DNA of 64,000 nt from Diplocloster hominis (GCF_032380655.1 NZ_JAWDIY010000020.1:1-64000); one strand, 5' to 3'. Positions 8,239-17,313 are shown, numbered from the stretch's first letter. The notes: a model not told the origin generated them from the letters alone. Made by a program: numbers and translations.

Positions 8239-9173
8239 AAGGCACTCCAGAATTCTTTTGCGTTTTTTGCGATGGATTCTTCATCAAGTCCGTAGTAAGG
8301 GAACAGATCGCAGGTCTCTCCGGCTACCACATGGCCCTCCGGGATTCCCATTATTTTCATGGGAACGGGACAGTTCTGAACCGTATACTCAGCTACCGCG
8401 CCGCCGAGGCCGCCGTGGATACTGTGCTCTTCCAGGGTTATGATCGCTTTCGTCTCCAGGGCCGCTGATTGGACGGCTTCTTCGTCCAGCGGCTTTATGG
8501 TGTGCATGTCCAGAACACGGACCGATATGCCCCAGGTTTCCAGCTTATTGGCCGCTTTCAGCGCAGGCCATACCAGCTCTCCTGCCGCGATCATGGTCAG
8601 ATCCCGTCCTTCTCTCAGACAGATCGCTTTTCCCAGCTGGAATTTTTCCCGGTCCTCTTCCCTATAGATGTCTTCCACTTCGTTTCTGCCCATCCTCATG
8701 TAGACCGGACCTTCTGACTGTGCGATGGCCTGGGTCATCCATCTGGTTTCTCTGGCATCGGCCGGGACTAATACCGTGATGTTTTCCATGGGGCGTATGG
8801 CTGCCAGATCATGGATCGCGTGGTGGGACCCCCCTAATGCTCCGTAGCTTAAGCCGCCGCTAACCCCACAGATTTTGACGTTGGTGTTGGAGTATGCCGC
8901 GTCTACTTTGATCTGTTCCAGACTTCTTGCGCTTAAGAACGGAGCAGGTGCGCACACGAAGGGGATCAGTCCGCAGGTGGAAGCCCCCGCAGCTACACCT
9001 ACTTCATTTTGCTCCGCGATCCCAACCTCAATGAACTGTTCCGGCAGCTCATCTACGAACTTATTTAAAGCAGCCGATCCCCGCGCGTCCGAAGTCAGAG
9101 CCACGATCCTGGAATCCTTTTTCGCAAGCTCCAGCAGTGTGTCCGTAAATGCTTTTCTGCAGGTATGTTTCAT
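8235..9173 (-). CDS. Transketolase, C-terminal subunit
   Basis: 312 residues carrying the pyrimidine-binding and C-terminal domains of a two-subunit transketolase. The start is the ATG at 9173, not the upstream in-frame Met, because it forms an ATGA overlap with the N-terminal subunit, has GGGAGAGG just before it, and gives MKHTCRKAFTDTLLEL, the usual beginning. Motifs include the acidic EVGIAEQNEVGVAAG, whose Glu activates thiamine pyrophosphate. It pairs with the product of the gene upstream and overlaps the FGGY kinase downstream by 4 bp, so the three are translationally coupled. Confidence 0.92.
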   Translation of the reverse strand: MKHTCRKAFTDTLLELAKKDSRIVALTSDARGSAALNKFVDELPEQFIEVGIAEQNEVGVAAGASTCGLIPFVCAPAPFLSARSLEQIKVDAAYSNTNVKICGVSGGLSYGALGGSHHAIHDLAAIRPMENITVLVPADARETRWMTQAIAQSEGPVYMRMGRNEVEDIYREEDREKFQLGKAICLREGRDLTMIAAGELVWPALKAANKLETWGISVRVLDMHTIKPLDEEAVQSAALETKAIITLEEHSIHGGLGGAVAEYTVQNCPVPMKIMGIPEGHVVAGETCDLFPYYGLDEESIAKNAKEFWSAL

Positions 9174-10000
9174 GCCTCTCCCCCCTTGTCCGGTTGTCCC
9201 AGTTCCCTTATCGCCTGTTCGTATTCCGCCTGATTTAATGTTCCATGATGCCATGCTGCATTATTTTCCATAAAGGAGATTCCCTTCCCCTTTACTGTGT
9301 CCGCCAGCAGAAGTTTGGGCTTTCCGCTTACTTTCTGAAGCCTGCCGAAGGCTTTTAACACCTGGTCTATGTCGTTTCCATCTACCTGCTCCACCTCGAA
9401 GCCGAATGCCTGCCACTTATCCTGCAGAGGTTCCAGCTTCATAACCTGCTCCGTAGGGCCGCTGATCTGAAGCGTGTTCCGGTCCAGGATGGCGTACAGG
9501 TTGTCCAACCCGTAGTTGGATGCGAACATCGCGGCTTCCCAGATAGAGCCCTCCGCCTGCTCACCGTCGCCCATCAGGCAGAATACCCGATATTCTTTCT
9601 TCCGCATTTTGGCGGCCTTGGCCATTCCGCAGGCCGAACTTAATCCATGGCCCAGCGCCCCTGTGTTCATCTCCACTCCGGGGATCTCCCGGTTGGGATG
9701 CCCGATCAGCCGTGTCTGAAACTGGGAAAATGTCTTTAACTCTTCTTTCCTGATATATCCTTTGTCCGCCAGAATATTATAATACCCTTCCACACAGTGT
9801 CCTTTGCTTAACACGAACCGGTCTCTGTCCGGGTCTTCCGGCTTAGCGGGATCTGTGTTCATGATCTGATAAAAAAGGGCTGTCAGTATGTCGCAGCAGG
9901 ATAACGCGCCGCCCACGTGGCCCGCTTCACTTTCATAGATCATAGTGAGAATCCCTCTGCGTATCTCATTTGCCTTTTTTTCTAATTCCTTCACCGTCAT
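9170..10000 (-). CDS. Transketolase, N-terminal subunit
   Basis: 276 residues with the thiamine-diphosphate-binding half. SEAGHVGGALSCCD near the start, LSKGHC, and the metal/TPP motif GDGEQAEGSIWEAAMFASN (near 145-163) are all present. With the C-terminal subunit it would transfer a two-carbon unit from a ketose phosphate to an aldose phosphate. Split transketolases inside ABC/kinase operons are known from pentose and branched-pentose (apulose 4-phosphate) breakdown, so a dedicated catabolic role is more likely than the housekeeping pentose phosphate function. It starts 25 bp after the inner-membrane permease gene. Confidence 0.92.
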   Translation of the reverse strand: MTVKELEKKANEIRRGILTMIYESEAGHVGGALSCCDILTALFYQIMNTDPAKPEDPDRDRFVLSKGHCVEGYYNILADKGYIRKEELKTFSQFQTRLIGHPNREIPGVEMNTGALGHGLSSACGMAKAAKMRKKEYRVFCLMGDGEQAEGSIWEAAMFASNYGLDNLYAILDRNTLQISGPTEQVMKLEPLQDKWQAFGFEVEQVDGNDIDQVLKAFGRLQKVSGKPKLLLADTVKGKGISFMENNAAWHHGTLNQAEYEQAIRELGQPDKGGEA

Positions 10001-10025
10001 CTGTCTTCCCTCCTATTCAAATGTC

Positions 10026-10856
10026 CTAGCCTTTCACCGCTCCCGCCACCATTCCATTGACGATCCGCTTGTTAAATATGATAAATAAAATCAGCATTGG
10101 AATGATAATAATAATCACATCCGCGAACAGCAGGTTATAAGAACTCTGAAACTGGCCGATAAAATTATATAATGTCAATACAATCGTCACATTATCTGTC
10201 CCGGGATAGAAATATAACGGAGTTGTAAAATCGTTAAAAATATAAATCGCATTTAAAATAATAACCGTGGCATTGATTGGTTTCAGCAGCGGAAACACAA
10301 TCCTTGAAAATATTTCAAACCGGTTGCAGCCGTCTATGTAACCGGCCTCCTCAAGCTCCTGGGGAATTGTACTTATATATCCCCGATAGAGCATAATCGT
10401 GAAGGGCAGATTAATCACCGCTTCCAGCATAACGATGGAGAAAAAGGATTTATATATGTGCAGATTCTGTAACAGCCAGATCGTCGGCAGCACCGCCGGA
10501 GGCAGCATCAGGCCAACCATGAACAGGTTGTTCACAAATTTGACCTTCCTGTCCCTTCTTCTCTGGATCACATAACCGGCCATAGCACCTGTGAATACCA
10601 GCAGCGCCACTGAGAAGAAGGTAATCAGCGCGCTGTTCCGGAATGCGGTCAGCACCTGGAAATCCCGCACCTTAATAACCTCCAGAAAATTTTCCCAGTG
10701 AAAGGTATCCGGCAGGGACAGGCTCAGTTTGTTAGCCCCCTTCCGATCCTTTAACGCGTTGAATAAGATGAAGAGGAACGGTATGATATAAACGATAAAC
10801 ATCCCGGTACATCCCAGAATATCCCCGATCAGGAGTTTCGTCTTTTTCTTTTTCAT
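10026..10856 (-). CDS. Sugar ABC transporter permease (MalG type)
   Basis: 276-residue inner-membrane permease with six predicted helices and the EAA loop YISTIPQELEEAGYIDGCN (about residues 160-178), which contacts the ATPase. This is the MalG/CUT1 type, partner of the permease encoded 1 bp upstream. The operon has no ATPase gene, as is common for CUT1 systems that share a general MsmX/UgpC-like ATPase encoded elsewhere. It ends 25 bp before the split transketolase, tying uptake to cytoplasmic breakdown. Confidence 0.92.
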   Translation of the reverse strand: MKKKKTKLLIGDILGCTGMFIVYIIPFLFILFNALKDRKGANKLSLSLPDTFHWENFLEVIKVRDFQVLTAFRNSALITFFSVALLVFTGAMAGYVIQRRRDRKVKFVNNLFMVGLMLPPAVLPTIWLLQNLHIYKSFFSIVMLEAVINLPFTIMLYRGYISTIPQELEEAGYIDGCNRFEIFSRIVFPLLKPINATVIILNAIYIFNDFTTPLYFYPGTDNVTIVLTLYNFIGQFQSSYNLLFADVIIIIIPMLILFIIFNKRIVNGMVAGAVKG

Positions 10857-10857
10857 C

Positions 10858-11715
10858 CTAATTCTCCTCCCTCTTAAGCAGCCAGGTCTGCAGCGGATAG
10901 GCCAGACACGAGATCAGGATCAGCATGATCACATTGCCTGCCGTGGACAATCCGTAATAGCCCGCCGCGTACTGCTTGTACACGATGGACGACAGCACGT
11001 CCGTGGCGAATCCGGGCCCGCCGCCGGTCATGGACCAGATCAGTTCAAAGCTTCGGATACCGTCGATAAATGCCAGTATGATGATGGAGTTTCTGGCGGA
11101 TATGGTCTGCGGCATGGTTACATACCGCAGCTTCTGCCACCAGTTGGCGCCATCAATTTCAGCCGCTTCATAATAGTTCTGATCGATAGCCTGAATACTG
11201 GCGATGAACATCATGGTCGCAATACATAAGCCCTCCCAGATCGCAACCCCGATTACCGAGAACATGGCGATCTTCGTATTGCCCAGCCAGTCGATCCCTG
11301 TGATCCCGAACACGGCCAGCACTTTATTGATTACTCCTTTCGACGGATGCATCATCGCCTTGAACATAATACCGATGGCTATCAGGCTTAGCAGGCTCGG
11401 AAAAAATAACACCGAACGCAATATATTTTTAGTCCTGATCCTGCTGGTCAGGAATACTGCCAGGAAAAAGGCGGGCACCAGTTTCAAAACACTGGTCAGC
11501 ACTGCATAAAGAAGTGTGTTCCGGATTCCTACGTTCAACGAATCCTCCTGAAAAAACATCTTAAAGTTGTCCAGTCCGCAGAACTTTGCTCCGTCTATAT
11601 TCCAGACCGTCATACTGAAGTACAGCGAAGTCACGGTAGGAATCAGAAAAAATATGGTGAACATCAACAGCGCAGGGATCAAAAACCAGAAAGAATATAA
11701 TTTCTTTTTGTCCAT
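10858..11715 (-). CDS. Sugar ABC transporter permease (MalF type)
   Basis: 285-residue CUT1 permease. The EAA loop is AIDQNYYEAAEIDGANWWQKL (split here as AIDQNYYEAAEI and DGANWWQKL; about residues 190-210). About six hydrophobic helices are visible, starting with FWFLIPALLMFTIFFL. Its SD, TGGAGGAAACG before the ATG at 11715, is the end of the repeated hairpin element at 11719-11797, so its translation may be set by that structure. It forms an importer with the permease downstream and the lipoprotein upstream. Confidence 0.92.
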   Translation of the reverse strand: MDKKKLYSFWFLIPALLMFTIFFLIPTVTSLYFSMTVWNIDGAKFCGLDNFKMFFQEDSLNVGIRNTLLYAVLTSVLKLVPAFFLAVFLTSRIRTKNILRSVLFFPSLLSLIAIGIMFKAMMHPSKGVINKVLAVFGITGIDWLGNTKIAMFSVIGVAIWEGLCIATMMFIASIQAIDQNYYEAAEIDGANWWQKLRYVTMPQTISARNSIIILAFIDGIRSFELIWSMTGGGPGFATDVLSSIVYKQYAAGYYGLSTAGNVIMLILISCLAYPLQTWLLKREEN

Positions 11716-11718
11716 CGT

Positions 11719-11797
11719 TTCCTCCAGTGTCGCAGCACTGCGACTTAGTTCAGGTATGGATGTAATCCATTTCCTCCAGAGCCGCAGTTACTGCGGC
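11719..11797 (-). repeat. Hairpin/Shine-Dalgarno leader element, copy A
   Basis: Between the binding-protein stop (11834) and the permease start (11715). In minus-strand sense it contains a hairpin from GCCGCAG/CTGCGGC (11781-11797), a TGGAGGAA box, an inverted repeat ATGGA/TCCAT (11756-11770) that also forms a seven-codon mini-ORF ATG to TGA (11770-11750), a second hairpin GTCGCA/TGCGAC (11729-11744), and TGGAGGAAACG, which serves as the permease SD. Related copies lie at 24461, 27724 and 30869. Stem bases differ between copies but stay complementary. Confidence 0.72.
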
Positions 11798-11833
11798 ATT
11801 TATTCACTCTTGTCTCTCAGGCTCTCTTGCCGG

Positions 11834-13201
11834 TTACTCTTTCCAGTCCAGATTCAGCTGTACGGCAGCCTTGTAGCAGTCTGCGTCATATTTCTTTGCC
11901 GCGGCCTCACCGTCGATCTGGCCGGTCGCCACCTCCACGCAGATGGCCGGAAGGTCACTGCCCACGACCTGAACCTGGGACTGCATATCCACTTCGGTCC
12001 TTCCCGCATCAAAATATGCCTGCATATCTTCTTCCACCGCCCGGTAGCCGTCGCCTGCCGATTCATATCCTTTTACCAGGAAGGGTCCGTCTGCCATCTG
12101 CACGGAACAATAGGCATCCAACCCTTGTTCGGAAATATAAAATTCCATGAAACGCAGGATATCGTCTTTCTTGTCTGAGTTCTTATTTCCAAAGATGGTG
12201 GAAGGAGTCCAGACGGTGATTCCCTGATCGTTAGGATCATCATCGGGAATACCGAACACCCCTATTTTATCCACGGTTTCTTTGTCATACAGAGAATAAA
12301 TATTGGAAAGAGCCTGAGTCAGCATGATCCAGTGTGCCGCATTTCCTTCTGCCAGGATCTCACATCCGTCGTCATAGATGGTGGCCATATAATCACTGTT
12401 GTAGTAATCTTTCAGGTCCTCAAACTTCTGGAAACTCCTCATGGCAGCCGGGGTGTTGGCATATTTGGCAGTGCCGGCTTCAAAGTTTTTGTAGAATTCC
12501 GGATCTTTTGCGCTGACATTATAGTAATCCCCCAGGAACAGGACCTGTGCTGTCCAGCTGTCTGCGAAAGTGCCCAGTACCGCTGTGTCCCCGCCATCTT
12601 TTATCACTTGGCAGTTTTTCAGGAACTCGTCCCAGGTTTTGGGAACTTCCAGATTGTATTTCTCATACACATCCCGGTTGTACAGGATAGCGCCGCACAT
12701 GGAAGTGCCGATCGGAATACCGTATACACCGTCATTATAAGTAACCGCTTCGCGGTACGTGTCATCCAGTTTATCCGGAATATCCGTTCCGCTTAAATCC
12801 ATAAAGTATTTTTCCGGACCGACAGATTTGAATTTGCTGTCGGACCATACACACATATCTGCCATATCTCCGCTGGCCAGTCTGGTTTTCATGATATTAT
12901 CCCCGTCCGTACCAGCCGTGTAGATGTCCAGCTCCACTGTAATTCCCAGAACTTCCTTAGCTTTGTCGCAGACTGCCTGCAGTCCGTCCAGTGTCTCATC
13001 GGAGTCTACGGATAAGGTCAGTGTCACTTCCCCGTTACTCTCCTTCGTCTCATCAGTTTGTGCCGTATCTGCCGCCGGCTGCGATTCCTGCTGCCTGGTT
13101 TCTTGTGCGTCACCGGCTCCCTGTAATCCGCTGCTGCATCCATTTAACCCCATGACCATTGTCACTGCCAGTAAAGCCGCCAATACTTTTTTTGCCTTCA
13201 T
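11834..13201 (-). CDS. Extracellular sugar-binding lipoprotein of the ABC importer
   Basis: 455 residues. A lipoprotein signal peptide ends in the lipobox GLNGC (Cys about residue 22), followed by a Gln/Glu/Thr-rich linker (about 25-60) and a family 1-type solute-binding fold with DGVYGIPIGTSM and the C-terminal domain. It would be anchored outside the membrane and deliver oligosaccharide or glycoside to the two permeases encoded next. The GH78 enzyme gene lies 30 bp upstream, so the ligand may be a rhamnose-containing glycoside or its product. Length and layout are normal for CUT1 binding proteins. Confidence 0.92.
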   Translation of the reverse strand: MKAKKVLAALLAVTMVMGLNGCSSGLQGAGDAQETRQQESQPAADTAQTDETKESNGEVTLTLSVDSDETLDGLQAVCDKAKEVLGITVELDIYTAGTDGDNIMKTRLASGDMADMCVWSDSKFKSVGPEKYFMDLSGTDIPDKLDDTYREAVTYNDGVYGIPIGTSMCGAILYNRDVYEKYNLEVPKTWDEFLKNCQVIKDGGDTAVLGTFADSWTAQVLFLGDYYNVSAKDPEFYKNFEAGTAKYANTPAAMRSFQKFEDLKDYYNSDYMATIYDDGCEILAEGNAAHWIMLTQALSNIYSLYDKETVDKIGVFGIPDDDPNDQGITVWTPSTIFGNKNSDKKDDILRFMEFYISEQGLDAYCSVQMADGPFLVKGYESAGDGYRAVEEDMQAYFDAGRTEVDMQSQVQVVGSDLPAICVEVATGQIDGEAAAKKYDADCYKAAVQLNLDWKE

Positions 13202-13231
13202 AAAATGACCCTCCTGTTTTTGTTTTCTTTG

Positions 13232-15940
13232 TTATCGTTGTTGCAGCCTATATATCATCCGATGGACTCCGGACCCTACTTCAAAAACTCTGCATTCTTC
13301 CTTCTCCTCGCTGCCGCCAGGCTCAGGTTTTGCGCGATTCGCCGGTTTTAAATAGGTACCCAGCTCGTTACAGACTTTTGCTTCCACCAGTTGTTTCACT
13401 CTGCCCAGCCGGATCTGCGCTGTCGTATTGTGCGGAATCTGAACTTCCAGTGTCACCTGATCCCCTTTACACTCCCACTTTACTCCTATGTCTCCGTAAG
13501 GAGAGGAGCAGGAAGCTTCCACATTTCCCAGTTCTTCACAGATATCCGGGCAGATCAGGACCCGTCGAAAGCCCGGATTCTCCTCACAGATCCGGATACC
13601 GGCAGCCGTATCGAACAGCCACTCCCCGACCGCTCCGTATGCGTAGTGGTTAAAGGAATTCATATCTGCGCTCCACATGCTCCCGTCAGGCTTCTTCCCG
13701 TCCAGATGTTCCCATATGGTAGTCGCTCCCTGGTCTACCTGATAGAGCCAGGATGGATAATCCGTACGAAGCAGCAGCCTGTAAGCTTCCTTTGTCCGCG
13801 CGTTAGTACCGAGAGCCGGACACAGGCATGGCGTGCCCATGAACCCGGTCGTCATATGTCCGCCGTTTTGTTTCAATAACTCTGTCAAGCGGTCTGCCGC
13901 ACAGGTTTTCCAATGGTCCGGCACCAGGTCAAAGCAGAGGGCGAGTGCGTATGCTGTCTGGGTATCGGCAGTCATCTTCCCATCTGTACCAAAGAACTTC
14001 ATCTTAAAAACGCTGCTGATTTCCTCGTAGAGCGTTTGATATTTTACCGCGTCATCCCTATGCTCCAGGACATCCGCCGCCCTTGCAAATATCCCTGTGG
14101 AATACGCATAGTAAGCAGTACATGTCAGTTCATTTGGCGTGGCCCCGAAATAACTGCCTTCTTCAGCGTCCAGCGCCAGCCAGTCTCCAAACTGAAGCTG
14201 ATAATTCCATATACCGTGCTCCGCATGGGCTGTCATAAAATCAATCCAGGCCTTCATACTGGGATACTGTCTGTCCAGTATCCGCCGGTCCCCGTAATGC
14301 AGATACAGCCTCCAGGGTATGAGCACCGCCGCATCCGCCCAGGCCGCCGCTGAGTGAATCCCCTTACTCAGCAGCCAGTCATCGGACTGATCCCTGCCGC
14401 ATAAAATATCGGGGATCAGATGCGGTACCCCGCCTTCTGCGTTCTGCTCCAGAGTCAGATCCCTGAGCCACTTTTCGAAGAAATTATATACATTTCCAAG
14501 GTAAGCGGACGTTCCGCAGAAAATCTGTGCGTCCCCCGTCCACCCAAGCCTCTCATCCCTCTGCGGACAGTCTGTGGGGATATCCACAAAATTACTTTTC
14601 ATGCTCCATCTGATATTCCGGACCAGACGGTTCAGCAATGGAATTCCGCACCGGAAGGTTCCGGTATATTCGACCGAGGAGTACATGGCGATAGCCCAAA
14701 ACTGCTCCGGAACGATCTCCCCCGGCCAGCGCAGTACAGCCATATACCGGAATCCCTGGTAGGTAAACCGCGGTTCATGTTCTTCCATCCCCCCGCCTCT
14801 GCAGAAGTAACGGATCGTCTGCTTCGCGCTTCTCAGATTATCAGTATAAATATTGCCCTCCCTGTCCAGCTCTTCAAAACACTGCAGTTCCACCAATTCC
14901 CCTGGTTCACCCTGAACTCGGAAAGCGGGAATTCCCGCCATGTTCTGGCCAAAGTCCAGACAGGTGATCCCATTCGGTGTCCTGAATATTTTTTTTACCG
15001 GGAAGACCTCCTGTTTCCTGACGAGTGCGGCTTTCTGCGGGTAAAGATTCGAAACCGGATAAGCCACTTCCTGAACCGGGTACCACCCTTCTTCCGATAA
15101 TCCCGGCCGGTGAAAGCCTGATACTTCCATCCGGGCGTCATAGGTTTCTCCATCGTACAGTTCCGCCATCTGTACGGGAGAAAGGCGTCCCTTCCAGGAT
15201 GCATCCGTGCACCATATGTCTTCGGCCCCATTTTCATAATGAATATAAAGCTCCATGAAAAATGCGGTCTGTTCTCCGTACAGGCACCGCCCGCTCTCCC
15301 CGATCCGCCCTTTATACCAGCCCGGTCCGACTATGGCTGCGGCCGCATTCTTCCCTGGCTTTAGCAGCTTTGTGACATCCCAGGTCTGATAGAGAAGCTG
15401 TTTTTCATAAGCGGTCCAGCCCGGTGTCAATTCAGCGTCTCCCACCTTACGGCCGTTCAGGTAGAACTCATAGAGCCCCAGTGCGGTCACCATGACGCAG
15501 GCACGGTGCACCTTGTCTTTTAAGGTAAATTCTTTCCTTATATATGTACCCGCGGAGCTATCCGCCTGTGTACCCGATTCAGCCGACACAAACTTAGCTT
15601 TCCATGCGTACCCCGCCGGTAAAGCAAAAAGAAAATCCGCCGGTTCGCTCCATTCACTTATTCGTCCATAATTATCCCATATACGGACCCGGACATAATA
15701 CCGGATCAAAGGCTGATACCCTCTGACCGCGGGGATTACATGAGCGGAATCCCCGGCAGTTTTCTGCCCGCTGTCATATACCATCTCCTGGAAATCCACT
15801 GTCCTGGCTATCTGAAGCTGATACGCCTTCTGGAGAGTAGTCGGCCGGTCACTTTCGATCACCCAGCTAAACTGAGGTATCTGTGTCACGGCCATCAGCT
15901 TTTTCTCATAATCCATTCGGACTTCTTTTATTCTCAGCAA
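13232..15940 (-). CDS. Alpha-L-rhamnosidase (GH78)
   Basis: 902 residues with the family's modular order: N-terminal fibronectin-like beta domain (about 10-110), Bac_rhamnosid_N (about 140-310), concanavalin-like domain (about 320-420), catalytic (alpha/alpha)6 barrel (about 430-770) and C-terminal beta domain. Key motifs are DCPQRDERLGWTGDAQIF, with the acidic catalytic residues, and TTIWEHLDG, whose Glu is expected to act as general base. No signal peptide is seen, so it probably acts inside the cell on imported glycosides. The start is TTG at 15940, supported by AAAGGAGAGGCCA six bases before it; no ATG is as well placed. It hydrolyses terminal alpha-L-rhamnose from plant or flavonoid glycosides. 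Confidence 0.93.
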   Translation of the reverse strand: MLRIKEVRMDYEKKLMAVTQIPQFSWVIESDRPTTLQKAYQLQIARTVDFQEMVYDSGQKTAGDSAHVIPAVRGYQPLIRYYVRVRIWDNYGRISEWSEPADFLFALPAGYAWKAKFVSAESGTQADSSAGTYIRKEFTLKDKVHRACVMVTALGLYEFYLNGRKVGDAELTPGWTAYEKQLLYQTWDVTKLLKPGKNAAAAIVGPGWYKGRIGESGRCLYGEQTAFFMELYIHYENGAEDIWCTDASWKGRLSPVQMAELYDGETYDARMEVSGFHRPGLSEEGWYPVQEVAYPVSNLYPQKAALVRKQEVFPVKKIFRTPNGITCLDFGQNMAGIPAFRVQGEPGELVELQCFEELDREGNIYTDNLRSAKQTIRYFCRGGGMEEHEPRFTYQGFRYMAVLRWPGEIVPEQFWAIAMYSSVEYTGTFRCGIPLLNRLVRNIRWSMKSNFVDIPTDCPQRDERLGWTGDAQIFCGTSAYLGNVYNFFEKWLRDLTLEQNAEGGVPHLIPDILCGRDQSDDWLLSKGIHSAAAWADAAVLIPWRLYLHYGDRRILDRQYPSMKAWIDFMTAHAEHGIWNYQLQFGDWLALDAEEGSYFGATPNELTCTAYYAYSTGIFARAADVLEHRDDAVKYQTLYEEISSVFKMKFFGTDGKMTADTQTAYALALCFDLVPDHWKTCAADRLTELLKQNGGHMTTGFMGTPCLCPALGTNARTKEAYRLLLRTDYPSWLYQVDQGATTIWEHLDGKKPDGSMWSADMNSFNHYAYGAVGEWLFDTAAGIRICEENPGFRRVLICPDICEELGNVEASCSSPYGDIGVKWECKGDQVTLEVQIPHNTTAQIRLGRVKQLVEAKVCNELGTYLKPANRAKPEPGGSEEKEECRVFEVGSGVHRMIYRLQQR

Positions 15941-15952
15941 TGGCCTCTCCTT

Positions 15953-16294
15953 TTAAAAGTTCTCTTTGTCCCAGCCCCAGTATTGTGTTTCCGCATATTT
16001 GACATAGATCCGGCTGGCAGGAATCCCCAGAACCCTTTCGATATCCCCGCTTAAGGCCCGGGTCAGATTCCCATATGCCCCGCTGCCCGCACTGCCATAA
16101 ACCGCTATATCCAGCAGTACACAGGGTTGGTCACTTCCTTGGAAAAACAGCCCGCATTCTCCTTCGAACTGGATCATGAGCCACTGTTCCGTCTTGCCGG
16201 GCAGAAGTTCGATCTTCCTCCCGAAATCCGTTTTTAATTCCTGTTTCTGCTTTTCCGAAATTTTCCCGGAAGTCCTGACATGTATGAACGGCAT
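15953..16294 (-). CDS. MIF-like tautomerase family protein
   Basis: 113 residues resembling macrophage migration inhibitory factor and phenylpyruvate tautomerase, about 115 residues like the family. The ATG at 16294 is chosen over the one at 16300 because it places Pro directly after Met (MPFIHV), the N-terminal proline being the catalytic base after Met removal, and it sits 8 nt from GGAG. The C-terminal part VLGIPASRIYVKYAE followed by WGWDKENF matches the MIF ending. It lies 12 bp upstream of the GH78 start, inside the sugar operon, where a keto-enol or aldose-ketose tautomerisation might be useful. Bacterial operon-borne MIF proteins are uncommon, and the substrate is unknown. Confidence 0.75.
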   Translation of the reverse strand: MPFIHVRTSGKISEKQKQELKTDFGRKIELLPGKTEQWLMIQFEGECGLFFQGSDQPCVLLDIAVYGSAGSGAYGNLTRALSGDIERVLGIPASRIYVKYAETQYWGWDKENF

Positions 16295-16397
16295 TTTCAT
16301 CGCTCCTCTTATTTTTGCAACCTATTTATGTAACTTCTTCTTCGGTAAGTTCCTTTTTATTTCAGATACGGTTCCTCTTCGCAGGTCCTTTTAAATA

Positions 16398-17072
16398 CTA
16401 CCTGTATTTCATATATTTCTGCACGGTTTCGATCTGCTCGCTGAAGGTCTCCCCGAATTTCTTTTCAAAAAATGCTCCGCCTATCGTATAGGTCCGGGGA
16501 TTGAATTTTTTGATCATATCAAGCCTTTCATAACTGTTGATGCTGCCCACGATACTCAATGGTTTCTTTACTTTATCTACGGTGTCCGCTATCGCTGTCA
16601 GCAATTCTTCCACATTTCCGTCATATCGGTAAGCCGCCACATTGATTCCGGTTACTCCGTCTTTTTCCGCCAGGAACAACGCCTCCTCTTTCAATTCATC
16701 GATCGTCCCCCGGATACTCTCGGTATAGCGCTCCCCGATAAATGGGAAATAGGTGATATGATGTTCTTTCACCATTTCCAAAATGCTGTCATAATAAACA
16801 GTTCCCAAAATGGCGTCAAATCCGCTTTCGATCCCCAGCTTCACCGCCTTCGAACAGTCCTCCTCGGTTTTCGCCACAATCTCCATGAATGTGGTTTTAC
16901 CGGCATCTTTCATACATCGGACCAGATCCTTCATCTCTTCCGGTGGCAGGCCCACCTCCTTAAATCCCCAATAGCCGCACGGCGCGTCTTTTGCCTCCAA
17001 AAAAATTTCTTTCGAATTTTTCACTGTAACGTCATTATGCGTCAGCATAACAACCAGTTCAGGACAACTCAT
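16398..17072 (-). CDS. TIM-barrel-like protein of unknown function, first gene of sugar operon
   Basis: 224 residues from the ATG at 17072, which follows AAAGGAGATAGTGAA; the longer ORF begins in poly-lysine sequence of no plausible fold. The chain alternates short beta strands and helices with strand-end motifs such as ELVVMLTHND, GYWGFKEVGLP, FMEIVAKT, FDAILGTVY, GINVAAYRY, LSIVGSINS and YTIGGAFFEK, consistent with an eight-stranded phosphate-binding barrel. I do not recognise a characterised family with confidence. As first gene of a kinase/transketolase operon it could be the isomerase or aldolase step that is otherwise missing. It faces the DeoR gene. Confidence 0.7.
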   Translation of the reverse strand: MSCPELVVMLTHNDVTVKNSKEIFLEAKDAPCGYWGFKEVGLPPEEMKDLVRCMKDAGKTTFMEIVAKTEEDCSKAVKLGIESGFDAILGTVYYDSILEMVKEHHITYFPFIGERYTESIRGTIDELKEEALFLAEKDGVTGINVAAYRYDGNVEELLTAIADTVDKVKKPLSIVGSINSYERLDMIKKFNPRTYTIGGAFFEKKFGETFSEQIETVQKYMKYR

Positions 17073-17130
17073 TTCACTATCTCCTTTCGTTTTGAAAGAT
17101 ATTTTTTTCTTTTTCTTTCTATTTTTTCTC

Positions 17131-17159
17131 ATTATAACAAACGTTTTTTCTTTTTTCAA
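17131..17159 (-). promoter_or_regulatory. Promoter of the sugar operon
   Basis: Minus strand: TTGAAA (17159-17154), 17-bp spacer, perfect TATAAT (17136-17131), about 59 bp before the ATG at 17072. It lies 240 bp from the divergent DeoR gene, whose product is the likely repressor. Confidence 0.7.
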
Positions 17160-17240
17160 CATATTTTTTAACTTTTTTACTATTATTTTGCGTTTTTATG
17201 TAAAATAGAAAAATAAAAAAAGTTATCTGTCATCTTCAAC

Positions 17241-17269
17241 TTGCTTTTTAATAAAATTTGGATTATACT
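17241..17269 (+). promoter_or_regulatory. Promoter of the DeoR regulator gene
   Basis: TTGCTT (17241-17246), 17-bp spacer, TATACT (17264-17269), about 45 bp before the ATG at 17314. It is back to back with the operon promoter, leaving about 80 bp of AT-rich sequence between the two -35 boxes for shared operators. Confidence 0.6.
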
Positions 17270-17313
17270 ATACTGGAAAATAATACATAAGAAAGAGAAA
17301 GTGAAACCCAAAT

